Assembly: GCA_016200485.1 (NCBI GenBank)
Contig: JACQEP010000004.1
Coordinates: 1-64,000, forward strand
Source: Gammaproteobacteria bacterium
Lineage (GTDB): Bacteria > Pseudomonadota > Gammaproteobacteria > Tenderiales > Tenderiaceae
Length of the DNA stretch: 64,000 nucleotides
Direction: 5' to 3'
A program made the position numbers and the translations under genes. Position 1 is the stretch's first letter. Each line of letters opens with the position of its first letter. Positions 1 through 11,336 of the stretch are shown here, one piece after another. The notes under the pieces were generated by a model. The model did not search any database. It saw only the letters and a list, made by a program, of their open reading frames with translations, and was not told the DNA's origin.

Positions 1-165
1 ACTTGCCAGATCAGGCAGGTTTGCAATGAAATTATTTTAGAAAAACAGGAAACCGAAAATGAAGACAACGGTTTGTTTTGAAAAAAATCCACCCAAAGCT
101 GAAACAGGTTTTCAGAATGGGGTTTTTCTACAGCGTCGTTATGCACCAAAGGAAGCTGCGCTCTC

Positions 166-1851
166 ATGTCAATAGCCGTGGTAAAGAACCAGATTAATGC
201 CTTCCTCGCGACCGAGAAGCCAGAAGTTATCGCCATAAAGGGTGCGTGGGGTGTTGGAAAAACATACAGTTGGAAGCAATTCCTCTTTGCTGCCAAACTG
301 TCAAAAGAGATCGCACTGAAGCGTTATTCCTACGTTTCGTTATTTGGCATCAATTCTCTTGACGCACTCAAATATGCAATATTTGAGAACGTCATTAGCC
401 GAGACATTATTGGTACTGACGCCAGCATCGAGACCTTCAAAAGCAATACCACAACTCTTCTTGAAAGCATGGGCCGGAAATCCCTAGGGATATTTAGGGG
501 GGCTTCGCTTCTAAAAGGTTTTACACCAGCCATAGAGTCGCTTTCATTTCTCTCGCTGAACAAATCGGTCATCTGCATCGACGACCTGGAGCGCAGAGGA
601 ACTGGGCTATCCATAAAGGATGTGCTTGGCCTTGTTTCTCAGTTGAAAGAACAAAAGGAATGCAAAATTGTTCTGCTACTGAATGACAAGGAAGACGGGT
701 TGGAGGATTACCAGAAATACCGCGAAAAAGTCATAGATATCGAGCTGGCCTTTGCGCCTACGGCAAGAGAGTGTTCACAAATCGCTTTCGATCCTAACTG
801 TGACACGACGCGCGGCCTGCCGGAGCTGACAGAAAAGTTAAACATCAGAAACATCCGCGTCCTAAAGAAAATTGAAAGATTAGTAACGCTCGCTCAACCT
901 CTTCTTCGGGGGTACGAGCCCGAGATATCCCACCAAGTTGCGCATTCAATAGTCTTGTTTTCGTGGTGCTATTACTGCAACAGCGAAGGCGCGCCACATC
1001 TAGATTTCGTCACTAATCTAGGTTTCAGTTCTTGGGGAATAGGCGATGAAGATGATGCCAGCAACGACGACGAGAAAAAGAAGTGGAAGACCGATATTGG
1101 CACGTATGGCTATACGCAGACTGATGAACTTGATTTGATCTTGGCAGGGGCGGTCCGTTCTGGATATTTTGTTGAAAAATCCTTTCAGGAGCGGGCGGCC
1201 AAAAAAAATGATGAATTGCTGGCGGCGAAAGCAGAGGGCTCGTTCAGTAAAACATGGGAGCTGTATCACAACAGCTTCGACGACAATCAGCATGAGTTGG
1301 TCGGCAAGTTGTACGAGAGCTTCCTTAAGAACGCAAAAAACATCACGCCAATAAACCTGAACGGGACCGTTAGACTTTTTAGGGAATTGGGAGAGTCAGA
1401 AAAGGCATCGATAATTATTGATCACTACATATCCACACGAAAGGAGGAACAAGAACTATTCAATATGGCAGAGAATAACTTTTTTGGTGATATTCGAGAT
1501 CAGGAAATTGTCGACAAATTTAACAACCATTTCCAGAAATCTGTGGCCGTCGAAGATGCACGTATGGTGCTTGCGAGGATTTCGGGGAAGGATGGATGGA
1601 ATCAGAAGGACGAAATTGTTCTGGCGAATACCACTGAGGATGAGTACTACGACATATTCAAATCCGAAAAGGGAGATCATCTGTCGAAATACATCCGTAC
1701 ATGCCTGCGATTCGGGCAGTTCGGAAATGCAAGCGAACAACAGAAACAAATCGCCAGCAGAGCGATTGGCGCTCTAAGGCGAATCGCTGACGAAAGCGAG
1801 TTGAATCGGCGCAGAGTGAAAAAGTTCGGTATTGAAGTTGAGAATGCATAA
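166..1851 (+). CDS. KAP-like P-loop NTPase, orphan
   Basis: A 561-residue protein with a clear Walker A motif GAWGVGKT at residues 26-33 and a Walker B-like stretch ICIDDLER near residue 138, followed by a hydrophobic strand IVLLLND. This arrangement is typical of KAP-family and related STAND-like P-loop NTPases, which often lie in accessory or defence regions. No transmembrane segment is obvious, unlike classic KAP proteins. The C-terminal half is charged and not recognised. An AAGGAAG stretch precedes the ATG. The gene looks more AT-rich than the housekeeping genes to its right. Its stop codon TAA uses the last base of the adjacent group II intron remnant, so the natural C-terminus may be lost. 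Function is unknown; an NTPase activity is inferred from motifs only. Confidence 0.75.
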   Translation: MSIAVVKNQINAFLATEKPEVIAIKGAWGVGKTYSWKQFLFAAKLSKEIALKRYSYVSLFGINSLDALKYAIFENVISRDIIGTDASIETFKSNTTTLLESMGRKSLGIFRGASLLKGFTPAIESLSFLSLNKSVICIDDLERRGTGLSIKDVLGLVSQLKEQKECKIVLLLNDKEDGLEDYQKYREKVIDIELAFAPTARECSQIAFDPNCDTTRGLPELTEKLNIRNIRVLKKIERLVTLAQPLLRGYEPEISHQVAHSIVLFSWCYYCNSEGAPHLDFVTNLGFSSWGIGDEDDASNDDEKKKWKTDIGTYGYTQTDELDLILAGAVRSGYFVEKSFQERAAKKNDELLAAKAEGSFSKTWELYHNSFDDNQHELVGKLYESFLKNAKNITPINLNGTVRLFRELGESEKASIIIDHYISTRKEEQELFNMAENNFFGDIRDQEIVDKFNNHFQKSVAVEDARMVLARISGKDGWNQKDEIVLANTTEDEYYDIFKSEKGDHLSKYIRTCLRFGQFGNASEQQKQIASRAIGALRRIADESELNRRRVKKFGIEVENA

Positions 1852-1921
1852 TCGGGTAAGGGCGAGTTTCTCTCTCGCCCTCCCCACACCACCTAGCATG
1901 CGGGTCCGCACTAGGCGGTTG
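1851..1921 (-). ncRNA. Group II intron domains V and VI (remnant)
   Basis: On the minus strand, ACCGCCTAG (1911-1919) pairs with CTAGGTGGT (1888-1896) to give a nine-pair lower helix. A two-base bulge TG (1897-1898) and an upper helix TGCG/CGCA with loop GACC follow. That is the domain V architecture, with a CGC triad candidate in the lower helix. Next, GGGCGAG (1874-1880, minus) pairs with CTCGCCC (1860-1866), as in domain VI. An A near base 1857 is a candidate branch point about seven bases from the end. Folding was done by eye. Confidence 0.65.
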
Positions 1922-2042
1922 AAGCAGGATAATGAAAACGGACCCACTGATCTTTGATCGACACCAAGCCCTGTGCGGCCAACCAAGCGTTCGACATCGC
2001 CATTTGCGTTATCGGTGTGCGCGACATGGCGTACGGTCCTTC
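1911..2042 (-). pseudogene. C-terminal fragment of group II intron maturase
   Basis: The minus frame ends with SRTPITQMAMSNAWLAAQG followed by LVSIKDQWVRFHYPASTA and a TAG stop. This is the pattern of the extreme C-terminus of group II intron-encoded reverse transcriptases, where an [A/S]RTP..Q..M.NAWL..QGL.S.K..WV..HYPA tail is common. Only about 43 codons remain; the RT palm, X domain and start are absent. The frame stays open on into truD in the wrong frame, which is coincidental. Confidence 0.65.
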
Positions 2043-2043
2043 C

Positions 2044-3051
2044 TTACCGACTCTGAACCACTTCCCCCACCACCGTAGTTGCATAAGCCCCGGCCGGGAG
2101 GCTAAAGCTGAGCTGAAGGCTGTTCTCATCCCATTGCCAGAGGAGTCCTTGGGGGCAAAGACGTAAAGGGCGGCGTTCCTGGTCCATCCCGGCCTCTTCA
2201 CAACCTTGGGTCCAGAGCGGTGGGCAGCTGGCGATGATTTCTTGTTCGAGGACGAGTGCCTGGCCGCGGGTGGGCAATTCGCCTTTGCCCCACAGCGAGC
2301 CGGTGGGATGAATGTCGTGTTCCGCCAGTCGCCGTTGAATGGTTTCGTCGATCTCATCGGCGATGAAAAAGCTGCGGCTGCCGTTGAGATTAAGCGCGTC
2401 ACCGGGTAGCGCTTGTTCCCAAGTGCCTTCACGGACGCGGCGATCAAGTACGGTGTTAAAGATGGCGGAGCGCAAGGTGGAGAGATAGATACCGCGCAAA
2501 TGACGATCTGGTACGCGCTGCTCACCGCGCACCATGGCTTCGGCATTGGCGAGATTGTCGTGGCCAAAACGTTGCTCGCCGAAGTAATTAGGCACACCGC
2601 GCGTGGCGACGAGTCTTAAACGTTCTTCAATCGCATCGCGATCGCCTTGCACATCGCGCAGGGTGATAATGAAACGATTGCCGCGCAGACCGCCACGGCG
2701 CAGCTTGCGGCGGCCGCGAGTGGCATTGAGTACGCGCCAGCCGTTTTCAGTCCATTGCTTGCATTCTTCTGGATCAACATTTTTGAGATGCAACGTGAAC
2801 CATTGGCGAGTGATCGCGTGGCGGTCCTTGAGTCCGGCGTAGCTGACATCATTTATCCGCACCTTGGCGACTTGTGCCAGGCGCTTGGCAAGTTGCTCGG
2901 TGTTGAGGCCGCTTTTTTCGATCCACAGCCAAATATGTTCGCCCTCGCCCTCTGGCTCGAAGCCTAACTCTTCTTCGACAATGAAGTCTTCGGGGGATTG
3001 ACGCATTACGCCAGTGGCGATGGGTTGGCCGTAAGCATAGGCAAGATTCAT
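2044..3051 (-). CDS. truD: tRNA pseudouridine(13) synthase TruD
   Basis: TruD isomerises uridine 13 of tRNA-Glu (and a few others) to pseudouridine. The 335-residue protein shows the family signature around VSYAGLKDRHAITRQWF, with the catalytic aspartate of GLKD near residue 76, and a typical C-terminal LPAGAYATTVV segment. Length is slightly below the E. coli enzyme (about 349). It is the last gene of a minus-strand run that begins with eno, downstream of ispF but separated from it by a palindromic repeat. Its stop codon directly abuts the group II intron remnant, yet the C-terminus looks complete. Confidence 0.95.
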   Translation of the reverse strand: MNLAYAYGQPIATGVMRQSPEDFIVEEELGFEPEGEGEHIWLWIEKSGLNTEQLAKRLAQVAKVRINDVSYAGLKDRHAITRQWFTLHLKNVDPEECKQWTENGWRVLNATRGRRKLRRGGLRGNRFIITLRDVQGDRDAIEERLRLVATRGVPNYFGEQRFGHDNLANAEAMVRGEQRVPDRHLRGIYLSTLRSAIFNTVLDRRVREGTWEQALPGDALNLNGSRSFFIADEIDETIQRRLAEHDIHPTGSLWGKGELPTRGQALVLEQEIIASCPPLWTQGCEEAGMDQERRPLRLCPQGLLWQWDENSLQLSFSLPAGAYATTVVGEVVQSR

Positions 3052-3084
3052 TGGAGTTTTTACCTGCAGATTGATATCGGATTA

Positions 3085-3184
3085 TGTAGGATGCGGTGAC
3101 GAAGGAACCGCATCGTGCCCAAAGCGCTTCGCGGGGCAGGCTCTTCGCGATTGATGCGGTTCGCCATGCTCACCACATCCTACA
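3085..3184. repeat. Nested palindromic extragenic repeat
   Basis: A 100-base nested inverted repeat fills the truD-ispF gap. Outer arms are TGTAGGATG (3085-3093) and CATCCTACA (3176-3184). Inner arms are GAACCGCATC (3105-3114) and GATGCGGTTC (3153-3162), with GGTGA/TCACC between them. It looks like the extragenic repeats of the GTAGGGTGCGGTGAGC type scattered in many proteobacterial genomes. A transcription-terminating role is possible but unproven. Confidence 0.75.
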
Positions 3185-3188
3185 ACTT

Positions 3189-3659
3189 CTATTTTGTAAT
3201 CAGCACCACAGAATGCGCTGCAATGCCTTCTTTACGTCCGGCAAAACCCATGCCTTCGGTAGTCGTCGCTTTGACGTTAACCTCTTCACTGGTTACACCA
3301 AGATCGGCCGCGATGTTGTCGCGCATTTGTTGAATATAGGGTTTGAGTTTGGGTGTCTGGGCAATAATGGTGAGGTCGGCGTTCACGACGCGATAGCCAC
3401 GTGCTTGCAACAGCTTCATCACATGACGCAGCAAAATTCGACTATCGATGTCTTTGTAATCGGCGCTGGTGTCGGGAAAGTGGCCGCCGATATCGCCCAT
3501 GGCGGCGGCACCGAGCAATGCATCGCACAGCGCATGCAACACCACGTCACCATCGGAATGCGCGGCCATGCCTTGATCGTAAGGAATAGTGGCGCCCCCC
3601 AGCACCAAGCGTCGGCCTGGTGCGAAACGATGGGCGTCGTAACCGTGTCCTACTCTCAT
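3189..3659 (-). CDS. ispF: 2-C-methyl-D-erythritol 2,4-cyclodiphosphate synthase IspF
   Basis: IspF cyclises CDP-methylerythritol 2-phosphate, releasing CMP, in the MEP route to isoprenoids. The 156-residue length is standard. The start [12 protein letters not shown] supplies the zinc ligands Asp8 and His10, and [17 protein letters not shown] carries the next ligand and substrate contacts. The gene overlaps the ispD stop by four bases (ATGA), so the two are translationally coupled. The other MEP enzyme in the window is Dxr at 27275. Confidence 0.97.
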   Translation of the reverse strand: MRVGHGYDAHRFAPGRRLVLGGATIPYDQGMAAHSDGDVVLHALCDALLGAAAMGDIGGHFPDTSADYKDIDSRILLRHVMKLLQARGYRVVNADLTIIAQTPKLKPYIQQMRDNIAADLGVTSEEVNVKATTTEGMGFAGRKEGIAAHSVVLITK

Positions 3660-4369
3660 GCGTTGCGCTCCTGTTGTTCGAGATACATCTGCGCCAGAGC
3701 CAAGTCTTCCGGGCGGGTAATTTTGATATTGTCGGGATGACCTTCCACCATCATCGGCATATACCCTGCCGCTTCCATCGCTGCTGCTTCATCGGTGATG
3801 TGCAAGCCGCGGCTGGCAGCCTGTCGCAGTGCATCACGCAACACCGCAAGACGAAACATTTGCGGCGTGAGTGCCCGCCATAAATGTTCGCGCGGCACGG
3901 TGGCGATAATCTCGCCCTGGGCATTGGTGCGTTTCATGGTGTCAGCCACCGGTAGACCGAGCAATCCACCAATCGGATGTTGCGCCAATTGCTGAATCAG
4001 ACGATCAATATCGCTACTACGCAAACATGGCCGTGCGGCATCATGCACCAGCACCCAGTCATTCTCAGCAGCAACTTTGCTCAAGGCCGTAATTGCATTC
4101 AACACCGAGTCCGCACGCTCAGCACCGCCCACGGTGGTGTAAATCAGTTTACTGATATGAGTCAACATGAGCGTTGGCCACAGCTCATCCTGTGGACTGA
4201 GCGCGACCATCACACCCGAGATGCGTGGATGCGCCACCAAACGAGTAATGCTGTGCTCAAGGATGGTTTTACCACGCAGCGTGAGGTATTGTTTGGGTTG
4301 AACTGCCCCCATACGGGTGCCAATTCCCGCCGCCGGGATCACCGCCCAATAACGCGTTGTTTCACTCAT
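3656..4369 (-). CDS. ispD: 2-C-methyl-D-erythritol 4-phosphate cytidylyltransferase IspD
   Basis: IspD transfers CMP from CTP to methylerythritol 4-phosphate. The 237-residue protein opens with [20 protein letters not shown], the nucleotide-binding signature of the family with its conserved Arg and Lys. VHDAARPC in the middle is also diagnostic. It overlaps ftsB by eight bases upstream and ispF by four downstream, giving the ftsB-ispD-ispF operon common in gammaproteobacteria. Confidence 0.97.
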   Translation of the reverse strand: MSETTRYWAVIPAAGIGTRMGAVQPKQYLTLRGKTILEHSITRLVAHPRISGVMVALSPQDELWPTLMLTHISKLIYTTVGGAERADSVLNAITALSKVAAENDWVLVHDAARPCLRSSDIDRLIQQLAQHPIGGLLGLPVADTMKRTNAQGEIIATVPREHLWRALTPQMFRLAVLRDALRQAASRGLHITDEAAAMEAAGYMPMMVEGHPDNIKITRPEDLALAQMYLEQQERNA

Positions 4370-4634
4370 CGACGATCTGGAAGAAGGTTTCGTCTTTGCT
4401 CACCATCCCCAACTCGGCACGGGCGCGTTCATCAATCGCTTCGACGCCGTGTTTGAGATCTTGCACTTCGGCATCGAGCGCCGCATTACGTTCACGCAGC
4501 AGAGCGTTTTTTTGTTGCTGCGCATCGATGGCCTGATGCAACTGGTAGACCTCCATAAAGCTGCCCGAGCCAAACCAGAGCTTGAACTGCAAGACCAGCA
4601 GCAGCACACCCAAGATGGCAATCAGCACCTTCAT
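4362..4634 (-). CDS. ftsB: Cell division protein FtsB
   Basis: FtsB is a small bitopic divisome protein that forms the FtsQLB complex. The protein starts MKVLIAILGVLLLVLQFKLW, one membrane helix, followed by a coiled coil (AIDAQQQKNALLRERNAAL) and a conserved ERARAELGMV..DETFFQI end. I chose the ATG at 4634 because it aligns with the usual FtsB start; an in-frame GTG at 4652 would add six residues and lies inside a hairpin. About 90 residues, as expected. It sits between eno and ispD, the usual place. Confidence 0.93.
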   Translation of the reverse strand: MKVLIAILGVLLLVLQFKLWFGSGSFMEVYQLHQAIDAQQQKNALLRERNAALDAEVQDLKHGVEAIDERARAELGMVSKDETFFQIVDE

Positions 4635-4642
4635 AATCGGGT

Positions 4643-4669
4643 GGCACGCCACGTTACCGTGGCTGTGCC
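4643..4669. other. Hairpin between eno and ftsB
   Basis: GCCACG (4648-4653) and CGTGGC (4658-4663) pair around the four-base loop, extended by GGCAC (4643-4647) and GTGCC (4665-4669). There is no T-run on either side, so it does not look like an intrinsic terminator. It may stabilise or separate the eno and ftsB messages; this is inference. Confidence 0.45.
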
Positions 4670-4682
4670 TTTCACCTCACTG

Positions 4683-5987
<1,305 letters not shown>

Positions 5988-6026
5988 TTATTATTCAACT
6001 ATTGCGAACAATTCACCAAAACCCAA

Positions 6027-6138
6027 AAAAATCCAACGCAGTGACGCAAAGACGCGGAGAAAACAAAATAACATCCACCCCAGCCGTGCGTTTATCCTGC
6101 ATTACCTTTGCGTCTCCGCGCATCCGCGTTGGATTTTT
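6027..6138. repeat. CCAACGC-type MITE-like repeat, copy 1
   Basis: A 112-base element with terminal inverted arms AAAAATCCAACGC (6027-6039) and GCGTTGGATTTTT (6126-6138). It fills most of the kdsA-eno gap. Its interior (GACGCAAAGACGCGGAGAAA ... CCTTTGCGTCTCCGCG) matches, in reverse complement, the element at 22966-23069, including the non-palindromic centre. It encodes nothing and could fold into a long hairpin in RNA. Confidence 0.8.
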
Positions 6139-6166
6139 GAGATTTTTCATGTCTCAGCGATAAAAC

Positions 6167-8682
<2,516 letters not shown>

Positions 8683-8751
8683 TCAGGACGGGAGGGCAGA
8701 TTACCAGAAAGGCCGAATTTACTCAATGGAAACAAGCACTCGGTCACGATT

Positions 8752-8789
8752 CACCACAGAGGCACGGAGGCACGGAGGACACAGAGAAG
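8752..8789. repeat. Short CACGGAGG/ACAGAG repeat tract
   Basis: The pyrG-tilS gap (8647-8899) contains an imperfect tandem of ACAGAGGCACGGAGG-like units, with GGCACGGA repeated twice in a row. Such tracts recur in intergenic DNA of many bacteria. No gene or clear promoter was recognised in this gap. Confidence 0.55.
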
Positions 8790-8887
8790 TTAAATGACCA
8801 CCGGCAGCCGGTGTGGCTTATTGGGTGAGCGCCTCAAAGGCGCCTGAAAAACCAGGTGCCGCCTTAAGGCGGCTGTCACCCGCTATT

Positions 8888-8940
8888 TTCCTCCCCTCCT
8901 CATGACATGAGGAGGGGTGCCCGGAGGGCGGGGAGTTTTT
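8888..8940. repeat. Palindrome overlapping the end of tilS
   Basis: CCCCTCCTCATG (8893-8904) and CATGAGGAGGGG (8906-8917) form a perfect 12-base inverted repeat with a one-base centre. On the minus strand it is preceded by a CCGCCCTCCGGGCACCC block (about 8918-8935). The same block, slightly varied, occurs at 33447-33497. The tilS stop codon lies inside the palindrome, so the last dozen TilS codons are repeat sequence. Confidence 0.7.
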
Positions 8941-10267
8941 CTTGGCCTGCTGCAACCTCTCCTGCCACCTCAACCTGGAACCCTGCCTTCTCCACTGCTG
9001 CGATAAACGGCCCCCACAAGGGAATGCCGGCGATCTGGACCAGCTCATCTCCGAGATAGACCAGCGGCACCCGATCACGCAACCACGGCGGAATCTCCAG
9101 GTCTTGCAGCAGCTTTTTTAACGATGTGGCGTGATTCATTCCCATCACCTGAACCTGCTCTCCCCGCTGGCGGAAGCGCACAGACACCGCTTGCTGACCC
9201 AGTGACGCTTTTTTGAGCTGGCTACAGACCAGGCGCCGACCATCCGGCAGTAACAGTGGTTTTTCCAGGTTATCCCAGGGAATAACGAGATCGAACTGAA
9301 ATTCGGCCAGCGGCGGCATCAGATACAAATAACCGGCATAACGACGCATCTCGGCCCCCGGCCAGTGGACACAGGGCTGGCGATCCTCGCCCGCTGCCAC
9401 CACATCTGACAGCACATGCTGAAGCTTGATATCAGTGGGTAGTGCAAACCCCTGTTGCCGCACCCAATAACGCAGCACATTTCGCTGCCGTTCTGGTGTT
9501 AACATCTTTAAACCGGCAATTGAAATTACATCTGACTTCGCTTCTTGAAGATGAAGCAGATCTTGCTGCGCCAACTCGTCCAGCAACAGCGCTGATTCAG
9601 CACACAAACGCGCACTGCGATCCAGCGTTCTGGTCAGCGATGGCCAGCGCTCGCGCAAGCGTGGGATGATTTCATGACGCAAAAAATTGCGATCATAATC
9701 GGTATCGAAATTGCTCTCGTCATCAATCCACTGCAAATTATAAACACTAGCGTATTCAGCAAGTTCAGCGCGCGTAAATTGCAGCAGTGGCCGTAGCAAT
9801 GTACCTGCGCCAAACGGCGTCTGTGGCGCCATTGCTGCTAAGCCTTTAGGCCCTGCGCCACGCAATAATTGCAGCAATACTGTTTCCGCTTGATCGTCTT
9901 GGTGATGGGCAGTACAGAGATATCCCCCTGACTGAATCAGGTCCAAAAAGGCCTGATAACGTGCCTCGCGCGCGGCGGCCTCTGGGCTTGCGCCTGCCTT
10001 CAAGACTACGGTGACACTAATGGATTTAAATGGCACCGAGAGCGCATTACAGACTTGCTCGCAATGCCGTGCCCAGTCGCTGGCGTGCGGGCTCAGCCCA
10101 TGATTGATATATACCGCACGAAGATTGACTGACAAGGATTCGCGTAACTGTGCCAAAAGATGCAATAACACATGCGAATCCATACCACCGCTGTAGGCCA
10201 CCCAGATACAGGCGCCGGGGGGCAAAAACGATAATTGCTCACCCAACCGCTGGCCCAAAGAAGCCAT
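8900..10267 (-). CDS. tilS: tRNA(Ile)-lysidine synthase TilS
   Basis: TilS attaches lysine to C34 of tRNA-Ile2, changing its reading from AUG to AUA, and is essential. The 455-residue protein carries the PP-loop SGGMDS at residues 26-31 and the downstream CTAHHQDDQAETVLLQLLRGAG signature. The N-terminal ATPase domain, middle domain and C-terminal substrate-binding domain (LLQDLEIPPWLRDRVPLVY) are all present. The final residues (LPALRAPLLMS) come from a palindromic repeat rather than family-conserved sequence. It follows accA by eight bases, as is usual. Confidence 0.95.
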   Translation of the reverse strand: MASLGQRLGEQLSFLPPGACIWVAYSGGMDSHVLLHLLAQLRESLSVNLRAVYINHGLSPHASDWARHCEQVCNALSVPFKSISVTVVLKAGASPEAAAREARYQAFLDLIQSGGYLCTAHHQDDQAETVLLQLLRGAGPKGLAAMAPQTPFGAGTLLRPLLQFTRAELAEYASVYNLQWIDDESNFDTDYDRNFLRHEIIPRLRERWPSLTRTLDRSARLCAESALLLDELAQQDLLHLQEAKSDVISIAGLKMLTPERQRNVLRYWVRQQGFALPTDIKLQHVLSDVVAAGEDRQPCVHWPGAEMRRYAGYLYLMPPLAEFQFDLVIPWDNLEKPLLLPDGRRLVCSQLKKASLGQQAVSVRFRQRGEQVQVMGMNHATSLKKLLQDLEIPPWLRDRVPLVYLGDELVQIAGIPLWGPFIAAVEKAGFQVEVAGEVAAGQEKLPALRAPLLMS

Positions 10268-10275
10268 AATACTTT

Positions 10276-11238
10276 TTACGACTTTGTACTCTCGGTGAAC
10301 TTGCCATAGCCCATCAAACGCTGATAACGCGTTTGCAACAAGGTATCAATATTCACCTTGCGCAGTTGTCTGACCTGCTCCAGCAAAACTTCTTTCAATT
10401 GCACGGCAATCACATCTGGATTCCGATGGGCGCCGCCTTGCGGCTCAGGAATGATGTGATCAATCAGGCCCAATTTTTTCAGGCGATCGGAAGTCAACCC
10501 CAAGGCCTCGGCAGCTTCAGACGCTTTTTCCGCACTCTTCCACAGAATCGAGGCACACCCTTCCGGCGAAATGACCGAATAAGTACTGTACTGCAACATC
10601 ATCACCCGATCACCGACGCCGATTGCCAAGGCACCGCCGGAACCACCCTCACCAATCACGGTACAGATAATCGGCGTACGCAATTCGGCCATCACAAACA
10701 GATTGCGGGCAATGGCCTCACTCTGGCCACGCTCTTCGGCATCGATACCCGGATAGGCGCCCGGCGTGTCGATAAAGGTGAGGATCGGCAATTTAAAACG
10801 TTCCGCCATGTGCATCAGGCGCAAGGCCTTGCGATAACCTTCCGGCCGCGGCATACCGAAATTACGGCGGACTTTTTCCTTGGTGTCACGGCCCTTTTGC
10901 TGACCGATGATCATCACCGGCTCACCTTCCAGCCGCGCCACACCGCCGACAATGGCGGCGTCGTCGGAAAAGGCGCGATCACCATGCAGCTCTTCAAAGT
11001 CGGTGAAAATCCGGGCGATGTAATCCAGGGTATACGGGCGCTGCGGATGACGCGCCAACTGCGAGATCTGCCAGGCGTTCAGATTCTTGAAAATCTGAGT
11101 CGTCAGGGCTTTACTCTTGTCTTCCAGTCGTTTGATCTCGCCTTCGATGTTTAATTCGTTATCGCTGCCAACGTGGCGCAATTCTTCGATCTTGGCTTCA
11201 AGTTCGGCGATTGGTCGTTCAAAATCTAAAAAACGCAT
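10276..11238 (-). CDS. accA: Acetyl-CoA carboxylase carboxyltransferase subunit alpha
   Basis: AccA forms the carboxyltransferase with AccD and makes malonyl-CoA, the committed step of fatty acid synthesis. The 320-residue length is standard. The start [20 protein letters not shown] and the conserved blocks [27 protein letters not shown] and [11 protein letters not shown] are diagnostic. It lies between dnaE and tilS in the common dnaE-accA-tilS order, with a 93-base gap to dnaE. Confidence 0.98.
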   Translation of the reverse strand: MRFLDFERPIAELEAKIEELRHVGSDNELNIEGEIKRLEDKSKALTTQIFKNLNAWQISQLARHPQRPYTLDYIARIFTDFEELHGDRAFSDDAAIVGGVARLEGEPVMIIGQQKGRDTKEKVRRNFGMPRPEGYRKALRLMHMAERFKLPILTFIDTPGAYPGIDAEERGQSEAIARNLFVMAELRTPIICTVIGEGGSGGALAIGVGDRVMMLQYSTYSVISPEGCASILWKSAEKASEAAEALGLTSDRLKKLGLIDHIIPEPQGGAHRNPDVIAVQLKEVLLEQVRQLRKVNIDTLLQTRYQRLMGYGKFTESTKS

Positions 11239-11312
11239 GGATTGATGACCTAATTGATAGACGTGCGGCTATTTTACCCGGATGTAGCCAGTGGGGGAAC
11301 CCGCAACTAAAC

Positions 11313-11336
11313 AGGGCGATTCGTGACGCCCCTACG
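11313..11336. repeat. GGGGCG...CGCCC repeat at the dnaE stop codon
   Basis: On the minus strand TAGGGGCGTCACGAATCGCC begins with the dnaE stop codon TAG. It resembles the GTAGGGGCGATTCATGAATC repeat found at 54573 and 55251. Arms GGGCG and CGCCC flank the centre. The family assignment rests on short matches. Confidence 0.45.

Larger units (their letters stand above)
1851..2043 (-). mobile_element. 3' remnant of a group II intron
   Basis: Read on the minus strand, this interval holds in order the last 43 codons of a group II intron reverse transcriptase/maturase, a domain V-like hairpin, a domain VI-like hairpin and a 3' end CCCGAT. That is the normal order of the 3' part of such introns. Everything upstream (domains I-III, most of the maturase) is missing, and the fragment is joined directly to the truD stop codon. 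It is therefore a dead remnant left by a deletion or rearrangement. The exact upstream boundary cannot be fixed; 2043 is the limit set by truD. Confidence 0.72.

Noticed and set aside
166-1851. Calling the KAP-like gene a proven antiphage system
   Set aside because: Motifs show only a P-loop NTPase; there is no visible partner or effector in the window.
1911-2597. A 228-codon frame on the minus strand across the truD region
   Set aside because: Only its last 43 codons resemble a maturase; the rest is truD in another frame.
10333-11154. 273-codon plus-strand frame opposite accA
   Set aside because: Shadow of accA, with composition typical of an antisense frame.
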